A stretch of 64,000 nucleotides of DNA from Bacteroidia bacterium (GTDB lineage: Bacteria; Bacteroidota; Ignavibacteria; UBA10030), in contig BQML01000014.1 of assembly GCA_022180565.1 (NCBI GenBank), positions 122,209 to 186,208 of the forward strand, given 5' to 3'. The notes under the pieces are model-generated. The model ran no database searches. It had not been told where the DNA came from and saw only the letters and a list, made by a program, of their open reading frames with translations. Position numbers and translations under genes: made by a program. Position 1 is the first letter of the stretch. Each line of letters begins with the position of its first letter. This document shows positions 44,262 to 53,490 of this stretch, in pieces.

Positions 44262-45785
44262 ATGACCACAGCGTTCTTTAGACAGGAATTGGTGGAAAAC
44301 CCCTGGTTTTCCGATTTTGTCCTCATCCTTTACTTCATCTCCCTTCTCATTCTGTTTACGTTCGGAGCCCACGGGTTTGTGATGGTCTATCACTACCTGA
44401 AACAGCGCAAGCTGAAACCCGACCCACCTGTTCCAGGCCAAACACCGATGGTCACCGTCCAACTTCCCCTCTTCAACGAGCTCTACGTGGTTCGGAGGCT
44501 CATCGATGCGGTTTGTGCACTCGATTATCCGAAGGAGAAGCTGGAGATCCAGGTTCTTGATGATTCTGTTGACGAGACACGCCTGGTTGCCGCCGATGCG
44601 GTGAGGTTCTATTCTGAACAGGGTTTCAACATCAAGCATCTCGTGCGGCAGGACCGCGCCGGCTTCAAAGCAGGAGCCCTCAGGGCAGGCCTCGAAAAAG
44701 CCGAGGGAGAGTTCCTTGCCATCTTTGATGCCGACTTCGTGCCAAGACCGGATTTCCTGAGAAAAACCATCCCGTATTTCTATCAGGATCCGAAAATTGC
44801 CGTCGTCCAGACACGGTGGGAACATTTGAATCGTGATTACTCGCTCCTTACTCGTGCTCAGGCCATGGCCCTTGACGGCCATTTTGTCATCGAGCAGGAT
44901 GTCCGCAACAAGGCCGGATTCTTTATCAATTTCAACGGGACGGGGGGAGTGTGGCGGCGCTCGGCGATCGAAGACGCAGGCAACTGGCATTCGGACACTC
45001 TGACGGAAGACCTGGATCTGAGCTACCGGGCTCAACTCCGCGGATGGAAATTCAAGTATCTCTCGGATGTCACGTCTCCGGCTGAATTGCCTTCTGAGCT
45101 CAATGCGCTCAAGACACAACAGTTCCGATGGACGAAGGGAGCTATTGAGACCGCGCGCAAACTCCTTCCGGAAGTGTGGAAGTCGGACATTCCCCTCCGC
45201 GTCAAGATTCACTCCACCTTCCACTTGACCAACAACATCGTCTTTCCCTTTATCCTGCTTGCCGGTCTCCTGAACGTTCCGCTCATTTTCATTAAGCAGC
45301 ACGGGGGCCATGAGCTGTATTTCACGCTGATGTCCGTGTTTGTTCTTGCATTCATCGGCTCATTCCTGTTCTATCTTTTCTCACAAAAATCCGTGTACCC
45401 CGACTGGAAGAGGAGGCTCTTGCTCTTTCCGCTCTTCATGGCCGGAAGCATGGGGTTCGCCGTCAATAACTCGCGCGCAGTCTTCGAGGGGTTGTTCAGA
45501 CGCAAGAGCGAATTCGTCCGGACGCCGAAGTATCGAATTGAGCATAAACACGACTCGTGGCTGCAAAAGAAATACGCGCCGTCCAAAATCAACTGGGTTG
45601 TCGCCATCGAGATTCTCTTCGCAGTCTATTGCTTCTTCGGCGTAATTTCGTCATTATACTACCTGGAACTCGCCGCAATCCCGTTCCAGTTGCTGTATTT
45701 CGCCGGTTTTGCATTCGTCTCCACGCTCTCCATCAGACACGCTCTGCGAGCCAGAAAAATCCGCCACAACGGTCCCGCGGAATGA
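44262..45785 (+). CDS. Membrane GT2 glycosyltransferase, cellulose-synthase-like
   Basis: A 507-residue processive-type glycosyltransferase. One N-terminal helix (about 18-40) and three or four C-terminal helices surround the cytoplasmic GT-A core. D,D,D and QxxRW motifs are all present: LDDSVDE (about 99-105), DADF (156-159), TEDLDLS (248-254), QQFRW (286-290). The layout is close to CslA/glucomannan-synthase-like bacterial enzymes. The product is unknown. It starts 3 bases after the lptE stop and overlaps the TPR gene by four bases (ATGA), so the three are one operon. Confidence 0.9.
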   Translation: MTTAFFRQELVENPWFSDFVLILYFISLLILFTFGAHGFVMVYHYLKQRKLKPDPPVPGQTPMVTVQLPLFNELYVVRRLIDAVCALDYPKEKLEIQVLDDSVDETRLVAADAVRFYSEQGFNIKHLVRQDRAGFKAGALRAGLEKAEGEFLAIFDADFVPRPDFLRKTIPYFYQDPKIAVVQTRWEHLNRDYSLLTRAQAMALDGHFVIEQDVRNKAGFFINFNGTGGVWRRSAIEDAGNWHSDTLTEDLDLSYRAQLRGWKFKYLSDVTSPAELPSELNALKTQQFRWTKGAIETARKLLPEVWKSDIPLRVKIHSTFHLTNNIVFPFILLAGLLNVPLIFIKQHGGHELYFTLMSVFVLAFIGSFLFYLFSQKSVYPDWKRRLLLFPLFMAGSMGFAVNNSRAVFEGLFRRKSEFVRTPKYRIEHKHDSWLQKKYAPSKINWVVAIEILFAVYCFFGVISSLYYLELAAIPFQLLYFAGFAFVSTLSIRHALRARKIRHNGPAE

Positions 45786-47152
45786 ACGACACCCTCGAAC
45801 GACAGATTCAGAAACTCGAGCAATACGTTGCTGATGATCCTCAATCGCCTCTCTTTGCACGGCTGGCGTATTGTTATCTTGAGGCAGGCCGCTCCCGGGA
45901 TGCACTGACGACCTGCGACAACGGCCTCGCCCATCATCCGTTCTATACGACCGGTCACCTCCTCAAGGGGAAAGCCCTGCTTGCCCTCAATATGAAGTCG
46001 GAGGCGCGACGCGAATTCGAGTTCGTGCACGAAATGCTCCCGTTCAACGAAGCCGTCGAGCACCTTCTGGCCAGCATCGCCGAAACATCGGGCGAATCAT
46101 TTACCACCCCGACTGACCAGACACCTGCGGAGACCGTGGAAACCGCGCCGCTTACCGAAGAACCGGCGGCGGAACCCCCGGCCGCGTCCGAGCCATCCGC
46201 CGAGCAAATACTGTCTCAGTTCACCGAGGAACAACCCTCTGAAACACCGACGGTTGAAGGGGCTTCCGCGGAAACAGAACCCCAGCCTTTCGTCGAGGAT
46301 CAGGCATCAGGAGAGCCGTCCCCGGTGACAGAGGAGGTCTTTGAGACGGCGATAACGGAAGAGCCTCCATCTGAACTTCCTGTATCCCCGGGCACCGAGA
46401 AACAACAACCGGAACCGCGCGAAACATTCGACTCTTTTCGTGAACGCAGGCGCATGGAATTGTTCGGACTGGAGAATTCGATTTCCCTCGAGGAGTATTT
46501 GTCTGAAGGCACTGCCCTCGAACGACCCTCCGTTGTTGAAGAACCACCTCCTGTCGAAAGTGCTTCGTCTGACTCATCTCCTGAACCGCCCCCCGTGGAA
46601 ACGGAAACCCCCGAAGACCCCTTTGCGGCGTTGACGCAGTACGAGGAACAACAGTCTCCCCCAACGACCATTCCTTCGACCGAGGCGATCACTGAAGATC
46701 CGTTCTCTCAGCTCCATGCCGCCGCCGAGGAGACTTCTGCCGGACCGCCTGAGGAACCGCCGGCGGCTCCACCGGAAACGACGGAAGATCCATTTGCGCC
46801 CCTGCATCAGGAAACAGAGCCGCCAGCCCAGGAGCCGCGCGTCGAAACAACCGATGAAGAACCAAAAGACAGTATTGAGGAACTGGCGGAAAAGCTGAAA
46901 GATGCTAAGAGAATCACTCCTGTCATCAATTTATCCGATCGCACCGTTACACCCCCGAGCGAAGAAGACACACCGTCGGGAACAGGATTCGTAACACCCA
47001 CGCTCGCCGAGATTTACGCCAAACAGGGATGGTTCGACGACGCGATCAAGGCCTATAAGACTCTTGCGACGACAAAACCGGCGGAGCGGGAAAAATACGA
47101 GGCGCGGATTCGCGAATTGGAGGAACAGAAGAAACAGCAAGAAGGCGGATAG
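45782..47152 (+). CDS. Tetratricopeptide protein with long acidic proline-rich linker
   Basis: A 456-residue protein. The ATG at 45782 overlaps the glycosyltransferase stop and is preferred over longer frames inside that gene. Residues 1-100 form TPR-like helices (LFARLAYCYLEAGRSRDALTT...GHLLKGKALLALNMKSEARREF). About 110-370 is low-complexity, rich in E, P, A, S and T, with many EEP/PPE runs. The last 70 residues return to a TPR-like segment (TPTLAEIYAKQGWFDDAIKAYKTL). No signal peptide or helix is apparent, so it is likely cytoplasmic or membrane-associated through partners, perhaps scaffolding the glycosyltransferase. It is followed by a strong terminator. Confidence 0.78.
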   Translation: MNDTLERQIQKLEQYVADDPQSPLFARLAYCYLEAGRSRDALTTCDNGLAHHPFYTTGHLLKGKALLALNMKSEARREFEFVHEMLPFNEAVEHLLASIAETSGESFTTPTDQTPAETVETAPLTEEPAAEPPAASEPSAEQILSQFTEEQPSETPTVEGASAETEPQPFVEDQASGEPSPVTEEVFETAITEEPPSELPVSPGTEKQQPEPRETFDSFRERRRMELFGLENSISLEEYLSEGTALERPSVVEEPPPVESASSDSSPEPPPVETETPEDPFAALTQYEEQQSPPTTIPSTEAITEDPFSQLHAAAEETSAGPPEEPPAAPPETTEDPFAPLHQETEPPAQEPRVETTDEEPKDSIEELAEKLKDAKRITPVINLSDRTVTPPSEEDTPSGTGFVTPTLAEIYAKQGWFDDAIKAYKTLATTKPAEREKYEARIRELEEQKKQQEGG

Positions 47153-47174
47153 GAAGGCTTTCAACCTCTAAAAC

Positions 47175-47206
47175 GGAAAAACCCCGTCAAAGACGGGGTT
47201 TTTTAT
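47175..47206. terminator. Bidirectional intrinsic terminator
   Basis: ACCCCGTC (47181-47188), loop AAA, GACGGGGT (47192-47199), preceded by AAAA and followed by TTTTT. It closes the miaB-TPR run on the plus strand and could also end the rpsT transcript on the minus strand. Confidence 0.92.
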
Positions 47207-47227
47207 TTGCAAGGAGTCGACGTTCTG

Positions 47228-47482
47228 CTACTTTACTGCCTTCACAAAGCGTGTCAGCTTCGATTTCTGATTGGCCGCCTTGTTCCGGTGAATCACGCCC
47301 TTAGCCGCCAGGCGATCCAGGTATTGCACGGCATTTTTCAACGCGGTCTCGGCTTCCTTTTTCTCTTTTGCCGCACGCACCTTCTTGATCAAGGTTTTCA
47401 TGCGCGAAAGTCGTGCCTTGTTCCGGATATGGCGCCGTGCGCTCTGTCGCATTCTCTTTTCTGCAGATTTATGCCGCGGCAT
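47228..47482 (-). CDS. rpsT: Ribosomal protein S20
   Basis: An 84-residue basic protein: MPRHKSAEKRMRQSARRHIR at the N-terminus and KGVIHRNKAANQKSKLTRFV near the C-terminus match bS20, which binds 16S rRNA early in 30S assembly. A good AGGAGA ribosome site lies upstream. Length is normal. Convergent with the TPR gene through the shared terminator, with NUDIX upstream on the same strand. Confidence 0.97.
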   Translation of the reverse strand: MPRHKSAEKRMRQSARRHIRNKARLSRMKTLIKKVRAAKEKKEAETALKNAVQYLDRLAAKGVIHRNKAANQKSKLTRFVKAVK

Positions 47483-47558
47483 TTCGTTCTCCTGCGTTAA
47501 CCTTTGTACAATTCACCCCATAATATCGCTACAAATTCCGTCATTTCCAACGGATTTT

Positions 47559-48152
47559 TCATGCTTCCTCGAGCCCGTGCCTTTTCATCTCCTCCCGCAG
47601 TTCATGGAGGAACGCCCTCAACAGAGCAGCTGTTGCTCCCCAGATTTCGTTTGTCCGGTAAGTATAAAAATACACGTCAATCGGCCTCCCGTCACGGACG
47701 AATTGCTGTACACGTTCGTTTCGGGAATCGAGGAAGAATGAAAGCGGGACCTCCACAATTTCCTCCACCTCCTGGGGGCTCAGCCGCACCCTGGGCGGCA
47801 CCCTAGTGAATCCAAGAACCGGCGTGATCCTGAATCCCGAGGGAACCCAGGCATCGTCAAACAAACCGAGTACTTCGATGTCAGAAGGGTTGAGCCCAAT
47901 CTCCTCCTCCGTTTCCCTGAGCGCCGTTGCAATACTGTCCCTGTCTCCTGTGTCCATGGCGCCGCCGGGAAACGAAATCTGTCCCTTATGGTGCTCCACG
48001 ACCGACGTTCTTTTCGTTAACAAGACCCAAAGCTGATCATCCCTTGGAAACAAGAGGATCAGAACTGCCGCGCGGATCAAACTCTCGTCGTCAATTGTGC
48101 GGCGGGTCCGATGCTCGAGAAATTGCCGTATGTGTTTCGGATCGATATTCAT
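47559..48152 (-). CDS. NUDIX CoA pyrophosphatase, NudL-type
   Basis: A 197-residue NUDIX hydrolase. The box is of the CoA-pyrophosphatase type: FPGGAMDTGD, then SIATALRETEEEIGLN. SVVEHHKGQISFPGG just before it is the UPF0035 signature. These enzymes split CoA to 3'-phospho-ADP and phosphopantetheine. PPRVRLSPQEVEEIVEVPL downstream is also typical. It is 76 bases upstream of rpsT and may be co-transcribed, and is divergent from the RskA-like gene. Confidence 0.9.
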   Translation of the reverse strand: MNIDPKHIRQFLEHRTRRTIDDESLIRAAVLILLFPRDDQLWVLLTKRTSVVEHHKGQISFPGGAMDTGDRDSIATALRETEEEIGLNPSDIEVLGLFDDAWVPSGFRITPVLGFTRVPPRVRLSPQEVEEIVEVPLSFFLDSRNERVQQFVRDGRPIDVYFYTYRTNEIWGATAALLRAFLHELREEMKRHGLEEA

Positions 48153-48195
48153 GGTTTCATCGTGACCGGTTTTGTAGACCCGGCAATTTCTCTTG

Positions 48196-48224
48196 TTGCC
48201 TTTTCAGAGTCTGCTGTGTAGATT
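48196..48224 (+). promoter_or_regulatory. Candidate promoter for the RskA-like gene
   Basis: TTGCCT (48196-48201) and TAGATT (48219-48224) with a 17-base spacer. The ATG at 48243 would be about 12 bases from the transcription start, with no ribosome site visible, so translation could be near-leaderless. Confidence 0.35.
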
Positions 48225-48242
48225 CGTTTTTCCCGAACCGTC

Positions 48243-48773
48243 ATGAACAACTCTCCTCCCGAATCTCCTTCCCCAGCCGCCTCCCGCCGCTGGATGGGTA
48301 TCCTGACTCTGGTCATTCTCCTCGCGATCCTGATTGGATTCTGGCGTTATTCGGAGAACCTTATCGGATCTCTCGAGTACCAAGCCGCGTCCATTCGAGA
48401 GAAGAACGAGTTTCTCGCTATTATCGCCAGCCCCAATGCGCGATTGATACTTCTGGAGGCGCCTGCAGATAGCGGAAACGCATATGGAAAGCTGATCTTT
48501 GACTCAGGATCGGGAGACGCCGTGATCTACGTACGGGGTCTCTCTCCGACGGCCGGCGCAGAGAGATATTGCCTGTGGCATGTTGGCCGCGCAGGGACCT
48601 CTCGCGTCGCCGAGTTCTCCTTCACCGACACGACCCTGACGAGGGGAGAATGGTACTTCGGGACGCTGAATCCCGCGGAATGGGGACGCGGTGTCTGGCG
48701 CCTCACGCTTGAGCCTCGCGGCAATCAACCGACCCCATCTGGTCCGGTGGTGCTCTCCGGACAGACTGATTAA
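48243..48773 (+). CDS. Anti-sigma-K (RskA C-terminal)-like membrane protein
   Basis: A 176-residue bitopic protein: short cytoplasmic N-terminus, one helix (about 18-37), then an extracytoplasmic domain. ARLILLEAPADSGNAYGKLI, AVIYVRGLSP, AERYCLWHV and YFGTLNP follow the pattern of the RskA C-terminal sensor domain. The cytoplasmic zinc-binding anti-sigma domain is missing, as the N-terminus is only about 17 residues. No ECF sigma gene is adjacent. So it cannot act as a conventional anti-sigma factor on its own. Role unknown. Confidence 0.7.
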   Translation: MNNSPPESPSPAASRRWMGILTLVILLAILIGFWRYSENLIGSLEYQAASIREKNEFLAIIASPNARLILLEAPADSGNAYGKLIFDSGSGDAVIYVRGLSPTAGAERYCLWHVGRAGTSRVAEFSFTDTTLTRGEWYFGTLNPAEWGRGVWRLTLEPRGNQPTPSGPVVLSGQTD

Positions 48774-48784
48774 GAGGAATCCCC

Positions 48785-50011
48785 TCAGGCATACTCGAGG
48801 GCCTGATGGAAGTCCGCGATGAGATCCTCAACTCCCTCGACCCCCACCGAAATCCTTATCATGCCGCTCGTTACCCCGTGTCTCCGCAATTCTTCCTCGT
48901 TCATGTTGATGTGGGAAGAGTAGACCGGGATGCTTACGAGCGTTTCGACGCCGCCGAGCGACATGGCGTTGACGGCAATCGTAAGATGGTCACAAACGGC
49001 GGCGGCCGCCTTCACCGGTGATGCTGTTCGCTTGTTGCGCACTTCCACCGTGACCATCCCTCCGAACCCTGTCATTTGCTTCTTTGCCGTTGCATGGGCG
49101 GGATGTGACGGAAGGCCGGGATAAAACACGCGCGTCACCAGCGGATGCCCTTCCAGTGCACGGGCAAGTGTCATAGCGTTTTCATTCTGCCTGCGAACAC
49201 GCAATTCAAAGGTCTTCAGACTCCGAAACAGAAGATAGGCCGCGAAAGGATCCGCGCATCCGCCATGAGACTTTGCCGCGCTCTTTACCCGCGAAAGATA
49301 TTCCTTGTCCCCAAGCACTACGCCCGCCACAACGTCACTGTGGCCCCCGAGGTACTTGGTTGCGCTTTCCACAACGGCATCAACACCGGCCGCAAACGGA
49401 TCCTGATTAAGAATCGTGGCAAACGTGTTGTCGATCATCACGAGGATCTTGTGTCCCGTTTTCTTCTCGGCCCTCCGAGTATGCTCCACAATGGCCTCGA
49501 TGTCGACAATTCCCAATGCAGGATTGGTCGGCGTTTCGAAGTACACGATCCGGGTTTTTGCCGTGGCCATCGATTCAATCGTATCCAGCCTCTCCGGATC
49601 AACATAGCTTACGCGGATTCCCGCCTTCGGGAGCTCATCGCGATAGAAGCGATATGTCCCTCCATAGAGCGCAGGAGTGCTGATGATCTCATCGCCGGAT
49701 GATGCGGCTGCAAACACGGCCGTCGAGATCGCCGCCATCCCGCTTGCAAACAGGGCCGCTTCCTCCGCCCCCTCCATCAAGGCCAGCTTCTCCTCAACGT
49801 CCCTGACCGTCGGATTATTATAACGGGAATAGACGTACACGGAAGGATCCCCTTTGGCGTATCTGATCGCATCTTCGGAATCCTCAAACCGGAAATTCGA
49901 TGTTTGATAGATCGGCAGGGATACGGGTCCACGATATGGAAACAGCTTGTTCCCGTGAATCGCCCTTGTCGAGAGGCTCAGGGACGCCGGATCAATGCGA
50001 TGTTTGTTCAT
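48785..50011 (-). CDS. Cys/Met-metabolism PLP enzyme (cystathionine gamma-synthase/lyase-like)
   Basis: A 408-residue fold type I PLP enzyme. The lysine is K219 in ESATKYLGGHSD, D194 in MIDNTFATI, and YSRYNNPTVRDVEEKLALMEGAE is the family N-terminal signature. The group contains cystathionine gamma-synthase, beta- and gamma-lyases and methionine gamma-lyase, which sequence reading alone cannot separate. Its start overlaps the stop of the upstream S9 peptidase by four bases, so peptide breakdown and sulfur amino-acid metabolism share a transcript. Convergent with the RskA-like gene. Confidence 0.9.
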   Translation of the reverse strand: MNKHRIDPASLSLSTRAIHGNKLFPYRGPVSLPIYQTSNFRFEDSEDAIRYAKGDPSVYVYSRYNNPTVRDVEEKLALMEGAEEAALFASGMAAISTAVFAAASSGDEIISTPALYGGTYRFYRDELPKAGIRVSYVDPERLDTIESMATAKTRIVYFETPTNPALGIVDIEAIVEHTRRAEKKTGHKILVMIDNTFATILNQDPFAAGVDAVVESATKYLGGHSDVVAGVVLGDKEYLSRVKSAAKSHGGCADPFAAYLLFRSLKTFELRVRRQNENAMTLARALEGHPLVTRVFYPGLPSHPAHATAKKQMTGFGGMVTVEVRNKRTASPVKAAAAVCDHLTIAVNAMSLGGVETLVSIPVYSSHINMNEEELRRHGVTSGMIRISVGVEGVEDLIADFHQALEYA

Positions 50012-52362
50012 GGGGTCCTTCTTTTCTCGTGTTCGGCAAGGTTGTCTTCAAACAATTTCAAGATCCTCTTGTACTCATCCATCCAGCTTGTTTCTTCTTT
50101 GAAGCCGTGGTCTTCGACGGGATAGGACGCGAATTCCCAGTTTTCCTTCCTGAGCTCAATGAGACGCTGAACAAGGCGAACGGCATCCTGGTAATGCACA
50201 TTGACATCCACCATTCCGTGACAGATCAACAGCGCTCCTCGAAGGCCTTCTGCGTGATAGATGGGCGAACTGCGTCTATAAGCCAGCGTGTCCTCTTGCG
50301 GAATATTAAGAATGGCCGACGTATATCCATGGTTGTAGTGCGCCCAGTCCGTTACCGGTCTGAGCGCGGCACCGGCTGCGAAAACACCGGGCTGTGTGAA
50401 CATGGCCATCAGGGTAATGAAGCCGCCGTACGATCCTCCATAAATACCGATGCGCTGAGGATCAATGCCATGCCGCTCCGCGAGCCAGCGCGCCCCGTCA
50501 ACATGATCATCCAGATCCTTCCCTCCCATGTGCCGGTAAATTGCGGTCCGCCAATCACGCCCGAGGCCGGCGCTCGCTCTATAGTCCATGTCGAGCACCG
50601 TATAGCCACGGTCCGTCAGCAGATTATGAAACATGTACTCACGGAAGTAACTGCTCCACCACTTGTGCGCGTTCTGCAAGTAACCGGCACCATGAACAAA
50701 GATTACCGCCGCCCCGTTCGGCTTCGAGGGCTTGTACAAACGCGCAGGCACATCGGCGCCGTCCCGTGCTTTGAACGTCAGCACTTCCGGAGCTCTCCAG
50801 CCATACGCTTTGAATTCCTTCGACGGCGAATCCGTGATCTTCCTCGCTTCCGCCACCGGAGCATTATCCGCAAGATACAATTCTGGCATCTGATTGCTGA
50901 AGGACCGTACGATCGCCAATCTTGTTTCATCCGGCGAGAGAATCACGTCGTTCCGCCCCTCGAGCCGCGTCAGCCTTGTCCGCCTGCCTCCTTCCAACGG
51001 CATGGTGTAGAAATGGCGCTCACCGAAATGTTCCTCATTTGAACTGAAATACCAGCGCTTTTTGTCACGGGAGACCACAGGCCCGTACACCTCGAACTTC
51101 CCCTGCGTGAGCTGTTTCTTTGAGGACCCATCGATTGCCGCCACGTACAAATGAGACCAGCCGTCGGCTTCGGACTGAAAGTAAATGCGTTTCCCATCAG
51201 GCATCCATCCCACCGTATTGCCGCCGAAGAAACCTATTCCCGGACCACCGATCCATGCATCGTCGTGCTGATGATCCACCACCGAACCGAGCGTGCCCTG
51301 ATCCGGATGGATCAAAACGATCCAGCGATCCTTGTTATCCTGTGAAAAGACCTGGAGAAACGCCTTGCTTCCATCGTCTGACCAGCGCACGCTCGTGTAC
51401 CGGACCGGTCGCGGTAAGGACTTTACCGAATCGGAATTGCGTTTGATGCCGGGAAGTCCGTCCGGTTCGATGGTCATGACTGAATCTCGCTCCCTGTCGT
51501 ATACGGCCAGTGTAAATCGGGGGAGCGGCTCTCCCACCTTGGTTCGGGCGCTGAGCTCATTCGTGAACCCACTCTCCGTCACATACGTCGGCACGACAGT
51601 CTGTTTTGCTTTCCGGGCCGGTTCGCTCAGCACGAACGTGACAAAGCGCTCATCAGGCGAAAGAACCATCGACGAAACACTTTGCTGGCCGAGATGGTAG
51701 GGTGACGGCTTTTTCTGTGCCGGCATTTTCCCCGCCCGTTCGGCTTGTTCGCGCTCTTCCTTTCTCTTTCTGAGAACGTCGGAAAGTTTCAGGGCTTCCT
51801 CAGCAACATACTTCTGCAGTTCCGTTGGATCAGACTCGGATGGTTTCTGGCCCTTGACGAAATTCGTCAGTTGTTCGTCCAGATTCGATGCCAGATCGCG
51901 TTTCCACAGATTTCCGTCACGCTCGTACACAACGCCGCGCTCGTCATGCGTGAAATCAGGATTCGACTCGCCGGCAACGGTCTTCGTCAATTGAATCTCC
52001 CGCATGCGCCGGATGTCCAGCACGAACACGTCACCGTTACGAACATAGACTTTTCGGTCACGAGTTTTCGTGTACCGGCCCGTTTGCGGAGGCAAACTCA
52101 TTCTTTCCTCCCACGAAACTCTTGCGGGAGTTCCTCCTGATGCGGAAACGACGTACAGCGAGTCGCCGAGATCTCCCTCCCTTCGCCATTCAAAATAAAT
52201 CCTGCGGCCGTCTTCCGACCAAAAAACATTCTGCGGGGAAACACCCATCCAGGACGGATCTCTCATGATGTATTCCACCGTCAGTTCCTGACGCGTTTGA
52301 GCGTGCAGCAATCCCAACCAGACTGTGATCCCGATTATCAGTCGCAGAGTTATTCGTGCCAT
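50008..52362 (-). CDS. Exported S9 (prolyl-oligopeptidase/DPP IV-like) peptidase
   Basis: A 784-residue serine peptidase. A signal peptide (MARITLRLIIGITVWLGLLHAQ) precedes an N-terminal beta-propeller with WSEDGRRIYFEWRREGD, YFSSNEEHFGERHFY and similar blades. The C-terminal alpha/beta-hydrolase has IGIYGGSYGGFITL (catalytic serine near 620), the aspartate in GMVDVNVHYQD and the histidine in VEDHGFKEE. DPP IV-type enzymes release dipeptides or oligopeptides. It is followed by and overlaps a Cys/Met PLP enzyme gene. The 426 bases upstream are free of convincing genes. Confidence 0.92.
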   Translation of the reverse strand: MARITLRLIIGITVWLGLLHAQTRQELTVEYIMRDPSWMGVSPQNVFWSEDGRRIYFEWRREGDLGDSLYVVSASGGTPARVSWEERMSLPPQTGRYTKTRDRKVYVRNGDVFVLDIRRMREIQLTKTVAGESNPDFTHDERGVVYERDGNLWKRDLASNLDEQLTNFVKGQKPSESDPTELQKYVAEEALKLSDVLRKRKEEREQAERAGKMPAQKKPSPYHLGQQSVSSMVLSPDERFVTFVLSEPARKAKQTVVPTYVTESGFTNELSARTKVGEPLPRFTLAVYDRERDSVMTIEPDGLPGIKRNSDSVKSLPRPVRYTSVRWSDDGSKAFLQVFSQDNKDRWIVLIHPDQGTLGSVVDHQHDDAWIGGPGIGFFGGNTVGWMPDGKRIYFQSEADGWSHLYVAAIDGSSKKQLTQGKFEVYGPVVSRDKKRWYFSSNEEHFGERHFYTMPLEGGRRTRLTRLEGRNDVILSPDETRLAIVRSFSNQMPELYLADNAPVAEARKITDSPSKEFKAYGWRAPEVLTFKARDGADVPARLYKPSKPNGAAVIFVHGAGYLQNAHKWWSSYFREYMFHNLLTDRGYTVLDMDYRASAGLGRDWRTAIYRHMGGKDLDDHVDGARWLAERHGIDPQRIGIYGGSYGGFITLMAMFTQPGVFAAGAALRPVTDWAHYNHGYTSAILNIPQEDTLAYRRSSPIYHAEGLRGALLICHGMVDVNVHYQDAVRLVQRLIELRKENWEFASYPVEDHGFKEETSWMDEYKRILKLFEDNLAEHEKRRTP

Positions 52363-52788
52363 GCGGTCTTCTCCGGGTGTAGGAAGCAGGTTGAAAAATA
52401 CTCAAAACAGGCGAGAGGCTCAATTGATTCTCCAACAATTCCTTGGTTCCCAGGATTCACTGACGCTTCGGCAAATCCTCAATGATCTCTTTGAATTCAC
52501 ACAGCATTTGCTTGAAAGATTTCAGAAAAATCGACTTATTCCTCTTACCCATTCATGGATGCCCTCCGCGGACTCCTGGCGGTCAGGGAATACCCCCGGT
52601 ATAGTGCAGCCTCTGTCGGGACCGATCAACTGAGCGCGGATACCCTCCGCCATTATGTGACACATGCCGGCTCTCGTTGGATACGGCTCGACGTTTGGAG
52701 ACGAGGCGCTTGTTGCCGGCTGCTGCCCCGATGGAACGGTTCGTGGATTCACATTCGAAATGCTTCTCCTCTCTGAAAGGATTTCTTC
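52363..52788. other. Gap without a convincing gene
   Basis: This 426-base region separates the divergent S9 peptidase and membrane protein genes. Short frames exist, for example 52325-52633 (plus) and a 44-codon frame from 52664 ending inside the next gene, but none has a ribosome site or a recognisable domain. A weak palindrome TGAAA-GA-TTTCA is near 52513. Base composition is lower in GC than the genes. Probably regulatory DNA. Confidence 0.5.
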
Positions 52789-53454
52789 ATGTTTCTAGGA
52801 CATTTTGCCGTTGCGCTCGCAGCGAAGAAGGCGGCGCCAAAGGTTTCCTTAGGGACAATGATTCTTTCCACCTCCTTCATCGATCTGCTCTGGCCTTTGT
52901 TTCTCATTCTCGGCCTTGAACATGTGCGTGTTGTTCCGGGAATCACTGTGGTCGCGCCGTTGGATTTCTATGATTACCCCCTGACTCACAGCCTGCTGGC
53001 AACCATGGGGTGGTCGCTCCTGGTCGGAGGGGCATACTGGATGCTGAAGAAGAACCGACGGGGCGCGATCATCGTCGGACTCGGCGTCCTCAGCCACTGG
53101 ATTCTCGACTTCATTGTTCATAGGCCTGATTTGCCTCTTCTGCCGGGATCGGATACGCGCGTTGGCCTCGGCTTGTGGAATTCCCTTGCCGGCACACTTG
53201 TTTTGGAAGGAGTCTTGTTCATCGGGGGAGTTTTTCTCTTTAGACGCGCGACAAAATCTACTAATCGCGCAGGAACGGTAAGTTTCTGGAGCCTCGTTGT
53301 CTTCCTGATTATTGTCTCTCTGGCCAATATTTTCGGTCCTCCCCCTCCCGACACATCTGCACTCGGATATGTGGGCCTTAGTATGTGGCTTCTCGTCGCG
53401 TGGGGCTACTGGATCGATCGGAATCGATCATCAGGAGAGGCTCCTCTTCCATGA
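52789..53454 (+). CDS. DUF457/YdjM-like multi-spanning membrane protein
   Basis: A 221-residue membrane protein with about six helices. Conserved polar residues sit as in the metal-dependent-hydrolase-like DUF457/YdjM family: MFLGHFAVALAAKKAAP with H5 at the start, then DLLWPLFLILGLEH, YPLTHSLLATMGWSLLVGG and LSHWILDFIVHRPD. The motifs H, D, TH and HxxxD could bind a metal. Substrate unknown. It has an AAAGGA ribosome site 10 bases upstream, and is followed by a 120-base gap to the kinase gene. Confidence 0.72.
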   Translation: MFLGHFAVALAAKKAAPKVSLGTMILSTSFIDLLWPLFLILGLEHVRVVPGITVVAPLDFYDYPLTHSLLATMGWSLLVGGAYWMLKKNRRGAIIVGLGVLSHWILDFIVHRPDLPLLPGSDTRVGLGLWNSLAGTLVLEGVLFIGGVFLFRRATKSTNRAGTVSFWSLVVFLIIVSLANIFGPPPPDTSALGYVGLSMWLLVAWGYWIDRNRSSGEAPLP

Positions 53455-53490
53455 AGCTTCACCGCACAATGCGCAAAACTCTCTCAACGA

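Noticed and set aside
47559..48152. Imperfect Nudix box as a broken active site.
   Set aside because: The spacing and the GGAMDTGD version are those of NudL-type CoA pyrophosphatases.
52664..52798. A 44-codon frame upstream of the DUF457-like gene.
   Set aside because: It ends inside the next gene, has no ribosome site and no recognisable feature.
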